NCBI RefSeq assembly: GCF_900324465.2
Contig: NC_046617.1
Span: forward strand, 11,035,223-11,099,222
DNA: 64,000 bases
From: Anabas testudineus
Lineage: Eukaryota; Chordata; Actinopteri; Anabantiformes; Anabantidae
Direction: 5' to 3'
Shown here: in pieces, positions 1 to 13,280 of the stretch
Layout of the letters: each line of letters starts with the position of its first letter
Numbering within the stretch: the first letter of the stretch is position 1
Notes under the pieces: model-generated
The model's database searches: none
What the model saw: the letters and a program-made list of their open reading frames with translations, nothing else
Told to the model about the DNA's origin: nothing
Made by a program: the position numbers and the translations under genes

Positions 1-3000
1 ATTACTTCTACAACAACCTACATACATCCAGAAGTAAGCTGAATGGTATTCTTGGATTTTAAAATGCCCCATGCAGCCAGTGAGAGCCTGTTGAAGCCAT
101 TCATTAAGTTTGGAACTGAAAGTTGTCTTCCTAACGAGCTCTTTCAGATTTTCTAATGACTGAAAGGATTTAAAATAGGGCAAAATAGCCTACTGTGATG
201 ATATTGTGTGAAGACACAATAAAATTAACCTCTGGCATAATCCAAACAGGGTCATTATAGAGGCCAAACTGATCCATTGCAACAGACAGATTGAGTGGAA
301 GTGAAGAATAGGATGACTGTTTAAACAGCCGTTTCAGATGAGTCTCATCTAGGTCAAAGTCAAGTAGCTGTTGTCTTGTACCCTCTGAAAAGTTGCACTG
401 CAGCAATATTCACTTTGTGTGTAGTTTGTTATGTTTGCAAAATGTCCCTTGGAAAACCACTCTACCCAAACCTTGCACATGGCTCTGTAAAGCTGCATAG
501 AAAGCCAAGGTATTTACTGTGGGGCCTTTTCTTTAAAAAAATGTATTTGTGTGATGCTGCCAGGAAATAAAACAGACATCGCATCCCTCCAAAACTGTGC
601 TCTTGATTCACTTTCCATGCACACATTTGGTGGTCACTAGAAGGAAGTTGCTGTATTGTAACCAAATATTTTATGATACAAAAATATTTTATGACATTAT
701 ATCCTCATGTCAGTGAGGCCGATTTATGTTGTCATCACAAGATGTTTTTCAAAAATAAATTTGGTCTTAAAAACAAGCCATTGTTAAATTGTGTGAAATA
801 CAGAAGTACAACTGCGGACTGTGTGGACACAACAATGTTCTCTCACCAGGCAACAGTGTTATTCTCCAAAAACAGAGACGAGTTAAATGGATCTGTGTTT
901 GCCAGAGGAGAATGAAGTTGTTTTCCTATGCTGGACCATCAGGGGAGGTGGAGGGCCTCCATCTGTACATGACGTTATCATTGGGAGCTAGGCAGAAGGA
1001 ACCAAGGCGGCTTGTGCCACTGGTGTTAGCCCACGTTGATGGTATAATTTTGCTTTGTGCAATCCTTTGTTTTTTCACCAGCACCAACCATACGCTCTTC
1101 CACTGTGTCTTTGGTTTTCGGCATGATGTGCTCGGTGCACTGAAAATCAGTTCAACACAAGTGGAGCAAACACATAAATGTTGTCATGGCTCATTAGCAC
1201 GCCATGTAACAAATAATCACAAGTTCTCTCACGGCAACCACACAGGTTCCCAACAAGCCAACAGAACATGAGAAGGGGTGGAGTTCAAGGTCTGGCAACA
1301 CAGTAGAATAGGAGCAGGGAGCTAGGACAAAAGAGACGTAAAAGAGGGTTCAAAGCCTTTCATTAGGGGAGACCTCATTGTAAAGACAAGAACATGGGGA
1401 GGTGTGAGATGGGCAGAGCAGCTGAAACTTGAATCAAGCACACCTAAGCACTTGAGGTTTTCAGTGGAGACTAGCAAGACCTGACATAACATCATTTGCT
1501 GCATTGTATCAGCTAGTGTTTGCACTGCATTTGTGTTCATGTCGCCATGTGGTTAACACTAGTCTACGTTTACTGGATGCAAATCAGAAAAATTCTCAGC
1601 GTCTTCTGTGTGGTTTACCGCGGTTCAATGATGTTTAAATTCTGAGAATAGTTGTTTTTGTTTTTTTGTTTCTTAGTTTTTTTTTTTGCAGAACATAATG
1701 ATAAACGTCAGGTACGCATCCGGCATACTGTTCAAAAACAGTCTTTTAGTCTTAATGATAAGGATGATAAAGGCATTGTTTTGTTATGCATGAAGATATG
1801 TGAAAAATATATAGGATGCATATGTAGTTGAAGTTGTAGTGAGAGTGGATTGTGCAGCATGCGTCGTAATGAAGTCTGTAATAGGGGGCTATGAGAACAT
1901 GTCTGCTCCAGATGTGTGCTAAATAAATCTTTCTTGATGTGCATTTAATCACCTCTTTGTGGCTTTGTCCTTTGATCTCTGTGGTAAAGTTTAAGATATA
2001 CTAGTGGAGGAGGGGGGTGTTAGAATGAGGATGATGTGGCTCGGGAAATTGGGGAGCAGCATAAAAGGGAGATATGCAAAGTAGAGCGATAATAAACGTG
2101 AATAATTAGGAAACCAGTGACTTAAGTTGACAGGAGTGGTCCAAGAGTGAAGGCATTACAGTAATTACCTCTCAGGCTCTATCCTCGGAGATCCCCCACC
2201 TCTCATTGGGGCAGACTGGGGGGAAGGGGGTGTCTGCCAGTCATGTGGGTTATGGCTCCTGAGGGTATATGATGCCCTTCTTTATGGGGCTCTTTGTCTC
2301 CTGTTTAGCTCACCGCCACCAAGAGCCCCACAGCATGTGCTGCCTTAAAGCGTTACAAAGTTGAACTGGTGAACTGAGGAGGAATGTAAAAACAAGTCAG
2401 ATCACTGCGAAATACAGTGAAATTAACAAACACGTTTTGTTCTGACAGAACTGTGCTAACAGACTGGACATCTCAGAAAGGGCTGTGCCCAAACTGTCAA
2501 ACTGTATGATGAGCTAAAGGGTAATCCCTAATTATATGATGAAACCCCATGTATTTGGGACACCCACTCCCCTAATATCTAGCAGCTTAGATATAGATTT
2601 AATGAAGCATGACGGTGTTAGCATAATAACAGACTAAGAGACAGGGAAGTTTAAAATGTAAGCTTAAACACAGAGTAAATAACACAAGACGGAACTGTTT
2701 CATCTTTCAGCAAAAAGGAACCGTTTTGCTCTGTGGCCCCTCATCTCATGCTATTTTGCTAGTATCCTAACACTGATGGCGACTTGTAATAAATACTTCT
2801 GTATTTTTTGTTGCAAAAAAAGGATGTAATTTCTCTGTGATATGATTTCGCAAGTAACAAATACTTCTTTGCCAGGATTAATTTTTTCCCTTAACGCTGT
2901 TGTTGTTGTTGTTCCCCCAGCTAAATTTCTCTCAAAACTAGAAATTGGGAGACATTGCAGGCCCCCATCTCATATATCTCAGCCTGTTCTGCCTCTCGAC

Positions 3001-5197
3001 TGTGCAAGTTACAGCGCCACACTGAAACAGACTCTCATCTTGTACTTCCCCTTCAAACTTCTATTTTTTATTTGTCCGGTGAGTCTCTGCTGTTTCAAAA
3101 CAACAGATCCAGCAGACTTTTTCTTTTGCCAGTATTTCACTGTATTTCATCCATCTTCAACCCACGCTTTCGTCCCTTGAGTACAATGCTGCAGTGTGTG
3201 AAATCACTGCCAGAGTGAGTCTCTGTCTCAAAGGATTTTACTACTTTGATTTTCCAGCGTTTCGGAAATATGAGTAAACATCCGTATGGTGTATATCTAG
3301 TCAGTAGTAAGTAACATGTGACTGCAAGTCTAGCACCCTTAGCTTCAATTTTTAATTGTGATTCTAAGGAAAACTTGCTCATGGGATTTCATTTTGTGAA
3401 AGTACAATATTAATACAGTGTTTTTTTTTTTGTGGATGACAGAACTGTCACTAACTACCACAGGAGGAAGTTGAGGTTGTTCATTCTTTGGTGCTTAGTT
3501 TGACCTTGAACATCAACATTTTTAATGTTGTCTTCATCTAAGCTGCGCTTCTTTATCGTTGTTTTTTCCATCATCTTTTATCAGCGAGCTTGTCTGCAGT
3601 ATGGCATGTAACAGAGATAAGAGCAACGGCTTACGATAAGCTCAGGCAGTAAGGACTAAGGCTGTGAGCGCTGTTCTGCGTTTAGTTAGATTTTAAAGAA
3701 GACATGCTGTTGAATAAGAGAGTAAACAGTGTGTGACTATGTTGCCTAAGCCGTGATCAAGGTCATATGAAGAACCAAGACACATTGTAGTCATGCGACT
3801 GCAACAGCATGAACCCTCCTCATCACAGTTACACTGACACTGGAAACATGAATGCCTTTTCCTGGTAATTAAGTGTGAACAAATCAATAGTGCTGCTGTG
3901 CTGATGTGAACAGATTTCACACACAGAGCCCCGGGGTTCAGAGTTAGATAGGACAGTAGAGAGTCATTGTAGCCACCTGCAGCAGACACAGTTCATCCTG
4001 TGTGTGTTTTGTGGTTGCACAGCATGATGGCTCTGTTCAATTGAAGTCCTCATCTTATTGGGCCCACGTGTGGATATGCTTGCTATAACCTTAAATAGCA
4101 CTGAGCTGTCAGTGTGAAGAGCAGCTACAATGTATGGTATTGCTGATCAAGTTTGAGAAACAGAAAAGAAAAAAAAAATGTCTGTGGGTGCCGCTTTAAG
4201 CATGCATCTTTCACTTTAGTCATTTCCTTTGAATTTAAGCTCTCGTGGTAGCAGCGGTGAAACTTTGTGGTGGTAATAGTTGTGTTTTCTCCTGCGTGTC
4301 TGACAAGTCGACGCTTGACTGGGGGAAATTTCTGCCTACATTGCTGTACTTTTCTCATGGAATTTTTTTGTATTGGAGGCTCGGCTCGTTTGCTGTACTG
4401 TCCCTGCATGCAATCATCTTCACACCTTTGGGTTGTAATGCCCCACAAGCAATCTTAATTTAAATTACATCCTGTTTGAATGTCAAGACTCGGATGTGTT
4501 ATTTTACATGATGTTTAGCTGATCATCTCCATTGCATCAGTGCCTCAAAAACAGTGAATATGTTTCCAAAAATGGCGACAGTCAATGTCCTGCGGCCTCC
4601 AGGTTAGTTAAGAGATGCTGGACACTAAAGGCTGTGCAGACTGAGCCTTTCCACAGCTAAAGCAAAGCACCTCTCCAAACCATTAATGGCTGTGAAACTG
4701 TACAGGATGCATGCTGTATATCCATGATGGATTACTTTGTGGCTGTGCTTAAAACTGGGGGGAGATTAAGCCCAGAAGGGAGCCATTCAGTCTCCTTAAA
4801 ATGGAAAATGAGCCTTAGACGATTAACATTTTCATATTTTAGTCCTAACAAAGGAGCGTTGTCTGCTATAGTCTCATAATACAACACTTTTATAGCACAA
4901 AAAAAAACAACAAAACACTTGGTCTGCAGGAAAAGAAGCAGAATTATGTGCTATGTTGCCACTACAGCGACTTATAAGCGATGAGTGTAAAGGGCAGATA
5001 AAGAAAGATGTGCTACAGGATGTTTCAGACCACAAGCGGCTCAACCGTGAAACGTGTTTAGCGTTTCTTCTAACTAAACAAACAGTTAACACATTTCAGT
5101 ACAAACAAACCTGCAAAAGGAAACTGTCCAAACATAGGTCAATCACTGCCCCTATTGCTCCTATCTAGACTAAAATGTTTGTCGGAGATTGTGAGGG

Positions 5198-5228
<31 letters not shown>

Positions 5229-8122
5229 ACCAAAAAATGTGGACATGCACGGTATGCTGTGTCAAGGTTTAGGAGTTCTGTTCTTGTTGTGTTTTCCTCC
5301 TGAGAAAGTAGAGCCAGGTTAAAGTGGAGGATGACAGGTGTAATGGGGCACCGTTGTCTTGGTTTTTGGTGAGCAAACGCTCTGCTAATTGGGGCTTATC
5401 AGGTGTTTCTGGGAAAAACACCTGAGGCTTTTGTGCAGCTGTCAACCCCATGATGGAGAGGGGCTCTCTCTGTCTCTTGTTAGGATTAGAAGCAAAAAAA
5501 AGAGTCAACTTTCGGTAAAAACCATCTTTCTCTTTTGAATCATCTTTTGGATGTTAGAAAATCTATGCTGCACATGTAATTGTTGTTGTGCGATAAGAAG
5601 GATCACACAAACTTTCTTATAGGATATCCTGTCTCTGATGACTTCCTTTGTCTCGTTTGCACCTTAATGCCCTGCTGTGCGCTGTTGTTTCTTTCATCAC
5701 GTTTCGTAACCTTGTCTCAGCTTTGCAGGATGTTGTTATTTGTCTTTCTGCAAGCTCGCTACACCTTCACCTACATCACAGTACCCGTTTACCAAAGTAA
5801 TGAAGCTCAGCTTCTTTATGATCTCTAATAAAAGAATTTCTTAGCTCATGTTGCTTTCTGTTTGCATTACTTAGCAAAGGAAACCTACAAAAATCACTGG
5901 TCAACATGGCGTGACAGCATTGTGGACGTGTTATGTTTAATGTAGAAGTGTGTTAGTAATGTCTGGATTGCACATCTGTCTCAACTATGATGACAGTGAT
6001 GAAGCCATTTTGCCAGGACGTCAGCACTGCTGTTGACCAATCCCTGTGAAAACACTGCATTGCGTGAATTGCACATGGCAGGTGGCGGAGCAGGAAGGTG
6101 CTGTGGTGAGACAATGCTTTAGCAAAACCAGCCTGTCAGGTTTCCGCACACAGCAAAATCCCTTCATGACAAAAACCAAGGACTCCTTGGTGACAGAAGG
6201 ACCTTGAGCTGTCTACACAACATTCAGAAAAGAGAAGTGTCCTGAGAAAATGTGGCAGAGCCGAGAGAAAACCTGAGCCGAAACACATCAAAGTCAATGC
6301 TTATTTTCTCTTGGCAAACTGGAGGCTCTGGAGATACAGAGCTGGTCTGTATCTGCTGACTTTTCCAGTAATAAAATTATAGTCTGCCATAATATAACCT
6401 GATTTAATTACGCTGGTGCAGATGGAGCACGTGTTCGGCCTCAAGCCTTCTATTTGTGTCTATTAATGGAGCTCAAAGGGCAGGAGATAGACGAATGGTC
6501 CTGATACAGCGGTTCTGATAAAGAAATGCTCAACTGTAAATACATTTGTATTATGATACAGTTGCAGCAGCCAAATGGAAGTGCACTGTGCCATTATTAA
6601 GGCTGAAGGGCAATGCTCTCCACACTCAAGCAGACTATTGTTCTTTGTTCCTGCTTGAGGAAATGGTGTGCTGGTTATTACTAGCAACCAATAGCAGCTG
6701 TGCTGAACCTGCCCATATGTAGGGGGGATTCTGTGTCAGAATTAGCTGTGTGTGTGAAGAAAGATTTCTGCACACATGTAAAGTTCTAAAGTTGGTGCAA
6801 CACATTACGCTGATGGATTTGTACGTGTGTGTGTGTGTGTTTGCTCATCACGGTGATTACTCAGATGCCTGGCTTTGTGTCCAGATGCCGTTCCACATGC
6901 ATGCTCTCTGCCTGGCTTTGTCTTGCTCCCTCTTCATCTTTCAGTACTCTTAGGTTTTATGTCAAATCCCAGCACAACAGATAAGAGTTCGAGCCCCTGT
7001 TTCCACTAAAAGCTGCTGTAGCTGTCCAGGCTAGTTTGTGGAGACGAGCAGTGGAAGCATCAGTGTTGAGTTACCTTTGGAGCTGGCTTGCTGAGGGATC
7101 CTGTTACTTTTGACAGGTTGAAGAAACAGCTCCACCTCTAATTAGATTTCCAGAGCCTCTAACTTTTCTTTTTTTCAGCTCTGTAGCTGTATCTCATTTT
7201 GTTTTATTTTTTTATATAGGTTTATCATTGAAAACGTTAATTTTAAATCACTCTTCACAGATTTTCTTCAGTGTGTTCACAATGGATACAGCAAAATATG
7301 CCAGTAAAGCAACAAGCTTTATATGTACAATAATTATTCTAACCAATTACTTACTACGCTACAATCAAGTATTAAAAAGCTTTATACTCATAATGATTGG
7401 AAAACTTCCACCCTTTTTCTTCTAAGCAACTATTTGATTTGCTGTCAGCTTTTCTGCACTGGTTGGAAGGGGAGGGCGAGGGTGAAGAGGTCTGGCTGAT
7501 CCACAAGCTATGCTAAAGTTTCAAGAGGTAGCTCACTGAGGTGGAATGGTTTGCTCCCCACAACAATGCCATGTGTTGACAGCCGAGTGCTCGGACAGGG
7601 TTAGTGGAATTCAAACTGCAAGCGCAGCCCTTTGTCTAGACACCAGAATGGACAGCACCTTGCAGAGAATTTATTCTACTACCTGAAGATGGTCTGTACC
7701 CGTAGAGCTTCAACATGCAAACAAGGGAAGAACTTTAGATGTTAATAAGATCCAAAGTAAATAGAGGTTTCCCCACATAGCTATTTTAATCATACTGTGC
7801 AACTCCCATATGAGCCATTGGATTATCACACGTCATTATTAGAGTGAAGTAAGTTCTAACTGCCTTTAGTTTGGAAAATAACAAATGGACACAGTGACTC
7901 TTCATGCTGAAGCGTTGGTATTTATAGTTGCTCTTATGCTTAATCAACTCAAGGAAAATGAAGCAGTTTTTATTTTAAATCTGTATGTTGTACGTTATAA
8001 GAGGAGGAGTGCATTGCTTTGCCAAAAATGTGTGTTTGCTTTGTGACAGTTTATTTCAACAGTGCAACAAAATCTCCCTTGTCAGTAATCCACGCCTTCT
8101 CTCTCTTTTTGTGTGCCTGCAG
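1..8122. other. Non-coding region upstream of s1pr2
   Basis: I see no open frame here with family-like sequence, splice-flanked exons or a recognisable RNA gene. Open frames are short and of low quality. The stretch contains a (TG)n tract at 5201-5228, a shorter one near 6822-6841, and scattered AATAAA words such as 566-571 that could be chance or the tail of a gene lying further left. Because a clear 3' splice site precedes s1pr2 at 8121-8122, part of this region is probably an s1pr2 leader intron and promoter, but I could not place the first exon. It may also hold enhancers, which cannot be read from one sequence. Confidence 0.5.
5201..5228. repeat. (TG)n microsatellite
   Basis: Fourteen uninterrupted GT units. 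It is ordinary fish simple-sequence DNA in the non-coding region upstream of s1pr2. Confidence 0.95.
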
Positions 8123-8300
8123 GTGACCCACATAGAGATCCTGAGACGTGACTGTGGGACAGGCAGGTCTCCCACGCAGCAGCGGCCCTCTTCCTGTCCT
8201 TTTCTTAAAGGCAATGATTATCAGCATAGACAACTTGCACAACTCCACTGTGTGAATGAATCTTTGTCGAAAAGCCGTCGGGCTTTGCCACCCTGTCACC
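8111..8300 (+). promoter_or_regulatory. s1pr2: s1pr2 leader: 3' splice site and 5' UTR
   Basis: A pyrimidine-rich tract ending in CTGCAG at 8117-8122 is a good 3' splice site, and the exon would begin at 8123. S1PR genes commonly have a non-coding first exon spliced to one coding exon, so this fits. Two in-frame ATGs follow. The one at 8256 has T at -3 and is weak. The one at 8301 sits in CACCATGA, a strong Kozak context, and lines up with the N terminus of mammalian S1PR2. Translation most likely starts at 8301. Initiation at 8256 would add 15 residues. Confidence 0.65.
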
Positions 8301-9371
8301 ATGAAGAGCAAGTATTCCCAGTACTACAATCGGACTTTGATCCACTCCTACTATGCCTTTGCAAAGAATATGACCACTCATGACCTGGAGAAGGTCATTG
8401 AGAATAAAAAACAGCTCACCACCCTTCACATTGTCATTGTGGTTCTCTGCACCATCATCATCCTGGAGAATCTGCTGGTCCTCATTGCTGTCTGCCGCAA
8501 CAAAAAGTTCCACTCTGCCATGTTTTTCTTCATCGGCAATTTGGCCTTCTCTGACCTTCTGGCAGGCTCAGCCTACATAGCCAACATTTTCCTATCAGGG
8601 TCAAGGACCTTTGAGCTGGTACCTGTGCAGTGGTTCATCCGGGAGGGCACAGCATTTATCGCTCTGGCAGCTTCGGTCTTCAGTTTGTTGGCAATAGCTA
8701 TTGAGCGATATATTGCTATTACCAAGGTGAAGGTGTATGGCTCCAACAAAACATGCCGCATGTTCCTCCTGATAGGAGCTTGCTGGGTCACCTCCATCCT
8801 ACTTGGAGGACTTCCCATCATTGGCTGGAACTGCATCAACAACCTCCCTGAATGCTCAGCCGTATTGCCACTCTACTCTAAGAAATACATCCTCTTTGTT
8901 GTCACCATTTTCAGCCTCATACTATTATCCATTGTCATCCTGTATGTGAGGATCTATTTGATTGTACGCTCTAGCCGCCAGGAAGCGACCAACGCACCAG
9001 CCTATGCTCTGTTGAAGACAGTCACTATAGTGCTGGGTGTCTTCATCATGTGCTGGTTGCCTGCTTTTACCATCCTCCTTCTAGATTCATCCTGCGGGAT
9101 ACAGTCCTGCAAAATCCTCTCCAAAGCAGAAATGTTTTTTGGCTTTGCCACTCTGAACTCAGCGCTTAACCCAGTAATCTACACGCTGCGCAGCAAGGAC
9201 ATGAGAAAGGAATTCCTGCGTGTGTTGTGCTGCTGGGGCGTGCTGCAAAGTGGGCGGCCCGCAGAACGTTGTCTGGTCCCACTGAAGAGCTCTAGCTCTC
9301 TGGAACACTGCACTAACAAACACGAACACCAGACCACACCCATCATGCAAGATTGTACCACCTGTGTCTGA
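8301..9371 (+). CDS. s1pr2: Sphingosine 1-phosphate receptor 2
   Basis: Single-exon class A GPCR of 356 residues from the ATG at 8301 (371 from the upstream ATG at 8256); human S1PR2 has about 353. It is a plasma-membrane receptor for sphingosine 1-phosphate, coupling in known orthologues to G12/13, Gq and Gi, and is needed for heart-tube and endoderm movements in zebrafish (the miles apart gene). Visible features are an N-glycosylation site YNRT near the N terminus, seven hydrophobic segments, SAMFFFIGNLAFSDLLAG in TM2, ERY at the end of TM3, the ALLKTVTIVLGVFI stretch in TM6 shared with S1PR2, NPVIY in TM7, and a CC pair (possible palmitoylation) in the tail. The S1PR2-like LLLD motif after TM6 and the SSSSLE tail separate it from S1PR1, 3, 4 and 5. 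It lies about 4.1 kb upstream of dnmt1, as in mammals. Confidence 0.95.
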   Translation: MKSKYSQYYNRTLIHSYYAFAKNMTTHDLEKVIENKKQLTTLHIVIVVLCTIIILENLLVLIAVCRNKKFHSAMFFFIGNLAFSDLLAGSAYIANIFLSGSRTFELVPVQWFIREGTAFIALAASVFSLLAIAIERYIAITKVKVYGSNKTCRMFLLIGACWVTSILLGGLPIIGWNCINNLPECSAVLPLYSKKYILFVVTIFSLILLSIVILYVRIYLIVRSSRQEATNAPAYALLKTVTIVLGVFIMCWLPAFTILLLDSSCGIQSCKILSKAEMFFGFATLNSALNPVIYTLRSKDMRKEFLRVLCCWGVLQSGRPAERCLVPLKSSSSLEHCTNKHEHQTTPIMQDCTTCV

Positions 9372-11275
9372 TACGGTGAAAACAACTGCTTGTGTGTATT
9401 GTGTGTATGTGAGTATAAGTGAGAGATAACGTGTCTATCGAGCGTGAGATCAAGTAGAGAGGCTGTGATGAGATGGAGATATGTTAAAGAAATAGGGGTG
9501 GACTGGCATGCCTAGCTAGGCTGTGACACAGCTGTCTGTGGAGACACATTATACGTTGCAAATATTTTCCATTTGTGAATTCACAATCAACATTCAGTTA
9601 ATTCTATGCAATGAGTTTAACGCAATGTATTTACCAAGGGAACCGATACAGTGAGAACTGTGAAAAGAGCTTTCTCATGGGTACTCTCATTAATATGGAG
9701 TTGAAAACCATTTTAATGTATATCCTTGTCGTGTTTTTGCTGTTTTTCTTCCTAAACATGTAAACCCCGATTGAAAGCCAAAAACAGAAACATAACATGC
9801 ATAATATCAAGGTTATGTTGAGTTGCATTTCAAGAAGTGCATCAATTGCTAAGTTGCACTTTGTAGATGATTTCAGAGATAGATTCTTGTTCCTGTAACG
9901 TTTAAGCGGATTAGGTTTCTCTGATATATGTATACATTAGGCCTTCAGAGTTACCACTCTTTACAGAGCTGTAGCCTGCAATCGGGTTCACTCTGCTCTG
10001 CACTCTGCAGAAGCCAAACTACCACAGGCCCCTCCTCAACGGAAAACCAGGTCTATATATTTCCTATATAACTGTGTTTAAACCATTTGATAAACTACAA
10101 CAAGCTAACATAGTCTGCTTACATTTAATGCATGAATTTCTAACTCATTTGTAAGCGCTAATAAAAAAAAATGTATCATGTAATCCAGCTCCAGCTTCCA
10201 TCACTAACACCCCCTCCCTCATTTGTCATCTTAGTCTGTCACCTTGCTTTTACCGTTGTCTTTTGTATCTCAAGAGTTTCCACTGAGGAAGGCCCAATCA
10301 GAATGCACATTTACTGAACTGAGTTGGCACCGGTGCATTTTACTGAATGACATCTGTCCAGTAGTTTTGATTAAATGTACTGATGTGCTGATTGTGTTGT
10401 AGCAATGAAGCAGTGCTAACTCTGTTTGTGCCTTCCTCTTAAAGGAAATAGGCTGAATGTATGTATGAAGTGTTTGGGGCAGGTGCCCCATCATTGACAG
10501 TATTATTGATCATTATTTTAAATTACCAAGTCATTGAAAACCAGAAAGTAGGATGAACAGGGTAGGTCACTCTCAGTGTGAAGTCTTAAATAGCATAATG
10601 AACAACGCAACTTGTGAACATCCTGGTTTAATTTGCTAGCCAAATACCTTGAGCAACTTGTAAGCAAGTCTTATCTTTCCAAAAAACCCCTACAAAATAA
10701 GAAAAGGTCTGCTTCGAAGCACAGGAGAGGGTGTCTCCTTGGGAGGCCAACTTCATTCATCCTTATTCTATGACATCCTACAACACACAAATTCCTTGAG
10801 CACTAGGACGTCCTGTAGTGTACTGTATGGTTCCTGTTGTTCAAGCTTACACTAACATTTTTCTCATAGACACAGTTAAACTCTTCTCTCCTTCAGTGTT
10901 TCTTTTTTATTTTTTTATTTTTTTACATGTAGATGGCCAAGTTGAAATGGTGAAAAGCACTTTGGCAGCTCCAGTGATGTTTGCTTTCCCCCAGTTTTTT
11001 CAGACAGAGAGGTGTTTCAATCTGTGTACCTATCAAGTACTTGTGTTGATTTTTACGATAAATATATGAATACCTATGTATGTTTGTAAGTATGTATGTA
11101 TCTTTGTACAGTATGTATGATCTGTGTTGTTTGAAATGTCTTGTGTGCAATAGCCTTGTGTGTTCTGTAGCACGCTGCCTGTGTTAAATCGGTACAATCT
11201 GAAACACTAATGTAGGTACATAAACATTTTGCATTCCCTTTTTTATAAAATAAATGAAATACTGAAAGAATTCAT
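9372..11275 (+). other. s1pr2: s1pr2 3' UTR with poly(A) signal
   Basis: No further coding sequence is seen. The first strong AATAAA with an A/T-rich lead and a GT-rich stretch after it is at 11249-11254, so the mRNA probably ends near 11275, giving a 3' UTR of about 1.9 kb. Long 3' UTRs are usual for S1P receptors. A TATG/TGTA-rich stretch at about 11060-11120 could be a regulatory AU-rich or Pumilio-type region, but this is only a base-composition impression. Confidence 0.55.
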
Positions 11276-12999
11276 TTGTGTGTTTGAGAGTAATTCTGAG
11301 CTGTAAACACATTTAATTGCAGGTGGAGTTTATCTGCAGGTCCTGAGATGCCTCTCTATTGTGCCTACATGTGGGGAGTATTCAGAATGAAGCATTTAAT
11401 CCAAACATGCCATGACATGGTCAGGAAAACACCAGCTTCAACATGAACGCACAAATCGTGCATGCAAATGGTTCTTGGCTATTAATCATTACTCTCTTAC
11501 CTAATAAAATTGTTCAATTGCTTAAAGGCTAAAGCAAGACAGGCCTATGCTGGGAAGCTGGGGAGAGGGCAAGGAGGATTAAAATGGGGTGTGGTGAAGA
11601 AGAATGTCTATTTGTAAGATAGTTTTCTGAGAGAAGCATAAATAATGACCCTGAGAGATGTTTTTGGGTAAGGGGAGATTTGGGGTGAGGGGAGAGGCTG
11701 ACTTATAGTGGCCTTGGGAGAGCTGGGCCTGTTTCCTGTCAGACATCCAGGATTCCTGGGTGGGAACATTGGCTGAATCAGCCCCAAGAGGCTGCACTGC
11801 TGGGATGTCTGCCAGGTCTTTCCAGTGCCCTGCAGGATATGACATCAGGCTCAGAAACCTGTAGGTGAAGCTGTGTACACAGAAACATTTAAGGCAGCAC
11901 ACAAGACCGACTTAATCCTTGAAAATGGGACAGTTTGAAATAGTTTACAAGAAAGCTAAACATTGACAAAAAAAACCAACAATCTGGTGGAACAGGTCCA
12001 TGAGATTATGTAAATATAGTACACGCACACAATTGAACAAATTGCTTTGGTATAAAAAAGTGACCACTGCTCAGTTAAAATAGAAACTGACAGTAAATGT
12101 AAGATAAATATCTTATCTGAATAAATATGAGGGAGTAAAACCATTGGAAACCTTCATTTGGCTTCACAGAAAAGGCAGACTATTAGGATCCGCTGTGACA
12201 TAGTGCCACCTTGTGGTATGATAGACATGTAGGTAGTGTGATGTTAAAAATACACATCTATAGTAAATGAAATAAGTGATACCCCATCTACATTAACTGA
12301 CTACTACTTCAACCTCTACCACTACTACAACTATTAATACTATTATATTATTGTTGTTGTTATCATTAGTATCTGATAATACATAGCTAATAGGTATTTG
12401 ATTAATGGTTGCAGCTCTAAGCTATACAAAAAGGGGGATATCTCAGAGATGGTAAGTAAGTATTTTATCAACTACTGTACTTAAGGACAATTTTGAGGTA
12501 CTTTTACTCCAATTCAGAGGGAAATATTGTACTTTTAGCGTCCTTGCATTTGTGCAGATGTAGAGTAACCGAGCAGAATAAATTGAAATAGGCTCCACCA
12601 TTACCAGATGCTGTTTTTGTCTTGTCTTTTATTTTGTTACTTTTTGTTAAAATCTTTCTCTTTCGCAGTTTTCACATTTTAAATGTGGTTGGACAAATCT
12701 GCACTAGACTTTAATATTTATGTTAACAACACCATCAAATACAACAGTTTCAAATGCACAGTTGTCTTAATTGCAGGCCAGTACTTGTAGTTTTACTTCG
12801 GTACTTGTTTTGTGCACGCCTCTCTCAGGATCTGAATCGCGAGCATGCATTAGAGAAAAAAATTGAAAGTGAGTGACCTACAAATGTTAACCCTGCACGA
12901 ACACAGCTGCACTATGACTCACTGTGTGCACGTTTATTAAATACTTCTACTGAAAACGCAGACAGCTAAGCTCAAACACACAAATCAAACGCTAACATC
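11276..12999. other. Intergenic region between s1pr2 and dnmt1
   Basis: No coding exon is recognised. At about 12455-12545 and again near 12780-12810 there are pieces resembling a very common teleost interspersed repeat, recognisable by phrases such as ACTGTACTTAAG, TTTTGAGGTACTT and CAGAGGGAAATATTGTACTT. The pieces are degraded and lack clear ends. The rest is A/T-rich DNA with no structure that I can name. Confidence 0.45.
12455..12545. repeat. Degraded teleost interspersed repeat (TACTT-rich family)
   Basis: The order of short phrases (CTGTACTTAAGGACAATTTT, GAGGTACTTTTACTCC, CAGAGGGAAATATTGTACTT) matches a repeat seen many times in fish genomes. I recall it from general experience and cannot assign a family name. 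There are no visible terminal repeats or target duplications. Confidence 0.45.
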
Positions 13000-13268
13000 G
13001 CTCCACTATTAGCGACAACACTTCCGCTTGGGCCGTTGTTTACAACATCTGGGAAACGACAGGGGTGAAAGAAGTTAGTTTCTCATTTAAAGTGTAAAAT
13101 GCGTGTAGCCTACACCCGCCTGACAGTATTGTTGTTTTCCACACTTGATGCTGTATATGACCTTGTGTTTCGCGTTACAAATCAACATGTGCGGGGACAC
13201 ATCGAGTCCCATATTTACCCTGTTTTACCCACATATGACTGCAGTGGTACAGTCCACAACACCCGGGT

Positions 13269-13280
13269 TTCCGCGCGAAA
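13269..13280. promoter_or_regulatory. dnmt1: E2F-type site in the dnmt1 promoter
   Basis: TTCCGCGCGAAA reads on the minus strand as TTTCGCGCGGAA, a near-perfect E2F/DP consensus, about 190 bp upstream of the dnmt1 ATG. It lies in a short CpG-rich island (about 13180-13400) that stands out from A/T-rich surroundings. DNMT1 is a known E2F/Rb-controlled S-phase gene in mammals, so the site fits. Binding is inferred, not shown. Confidence 0.6.

Noticed and set aside
789-1271. 160-codon open frame upstream of s1pr2
   Set aside because: No domain, no splice context and low-complexity composition; it looks like a chance frame.
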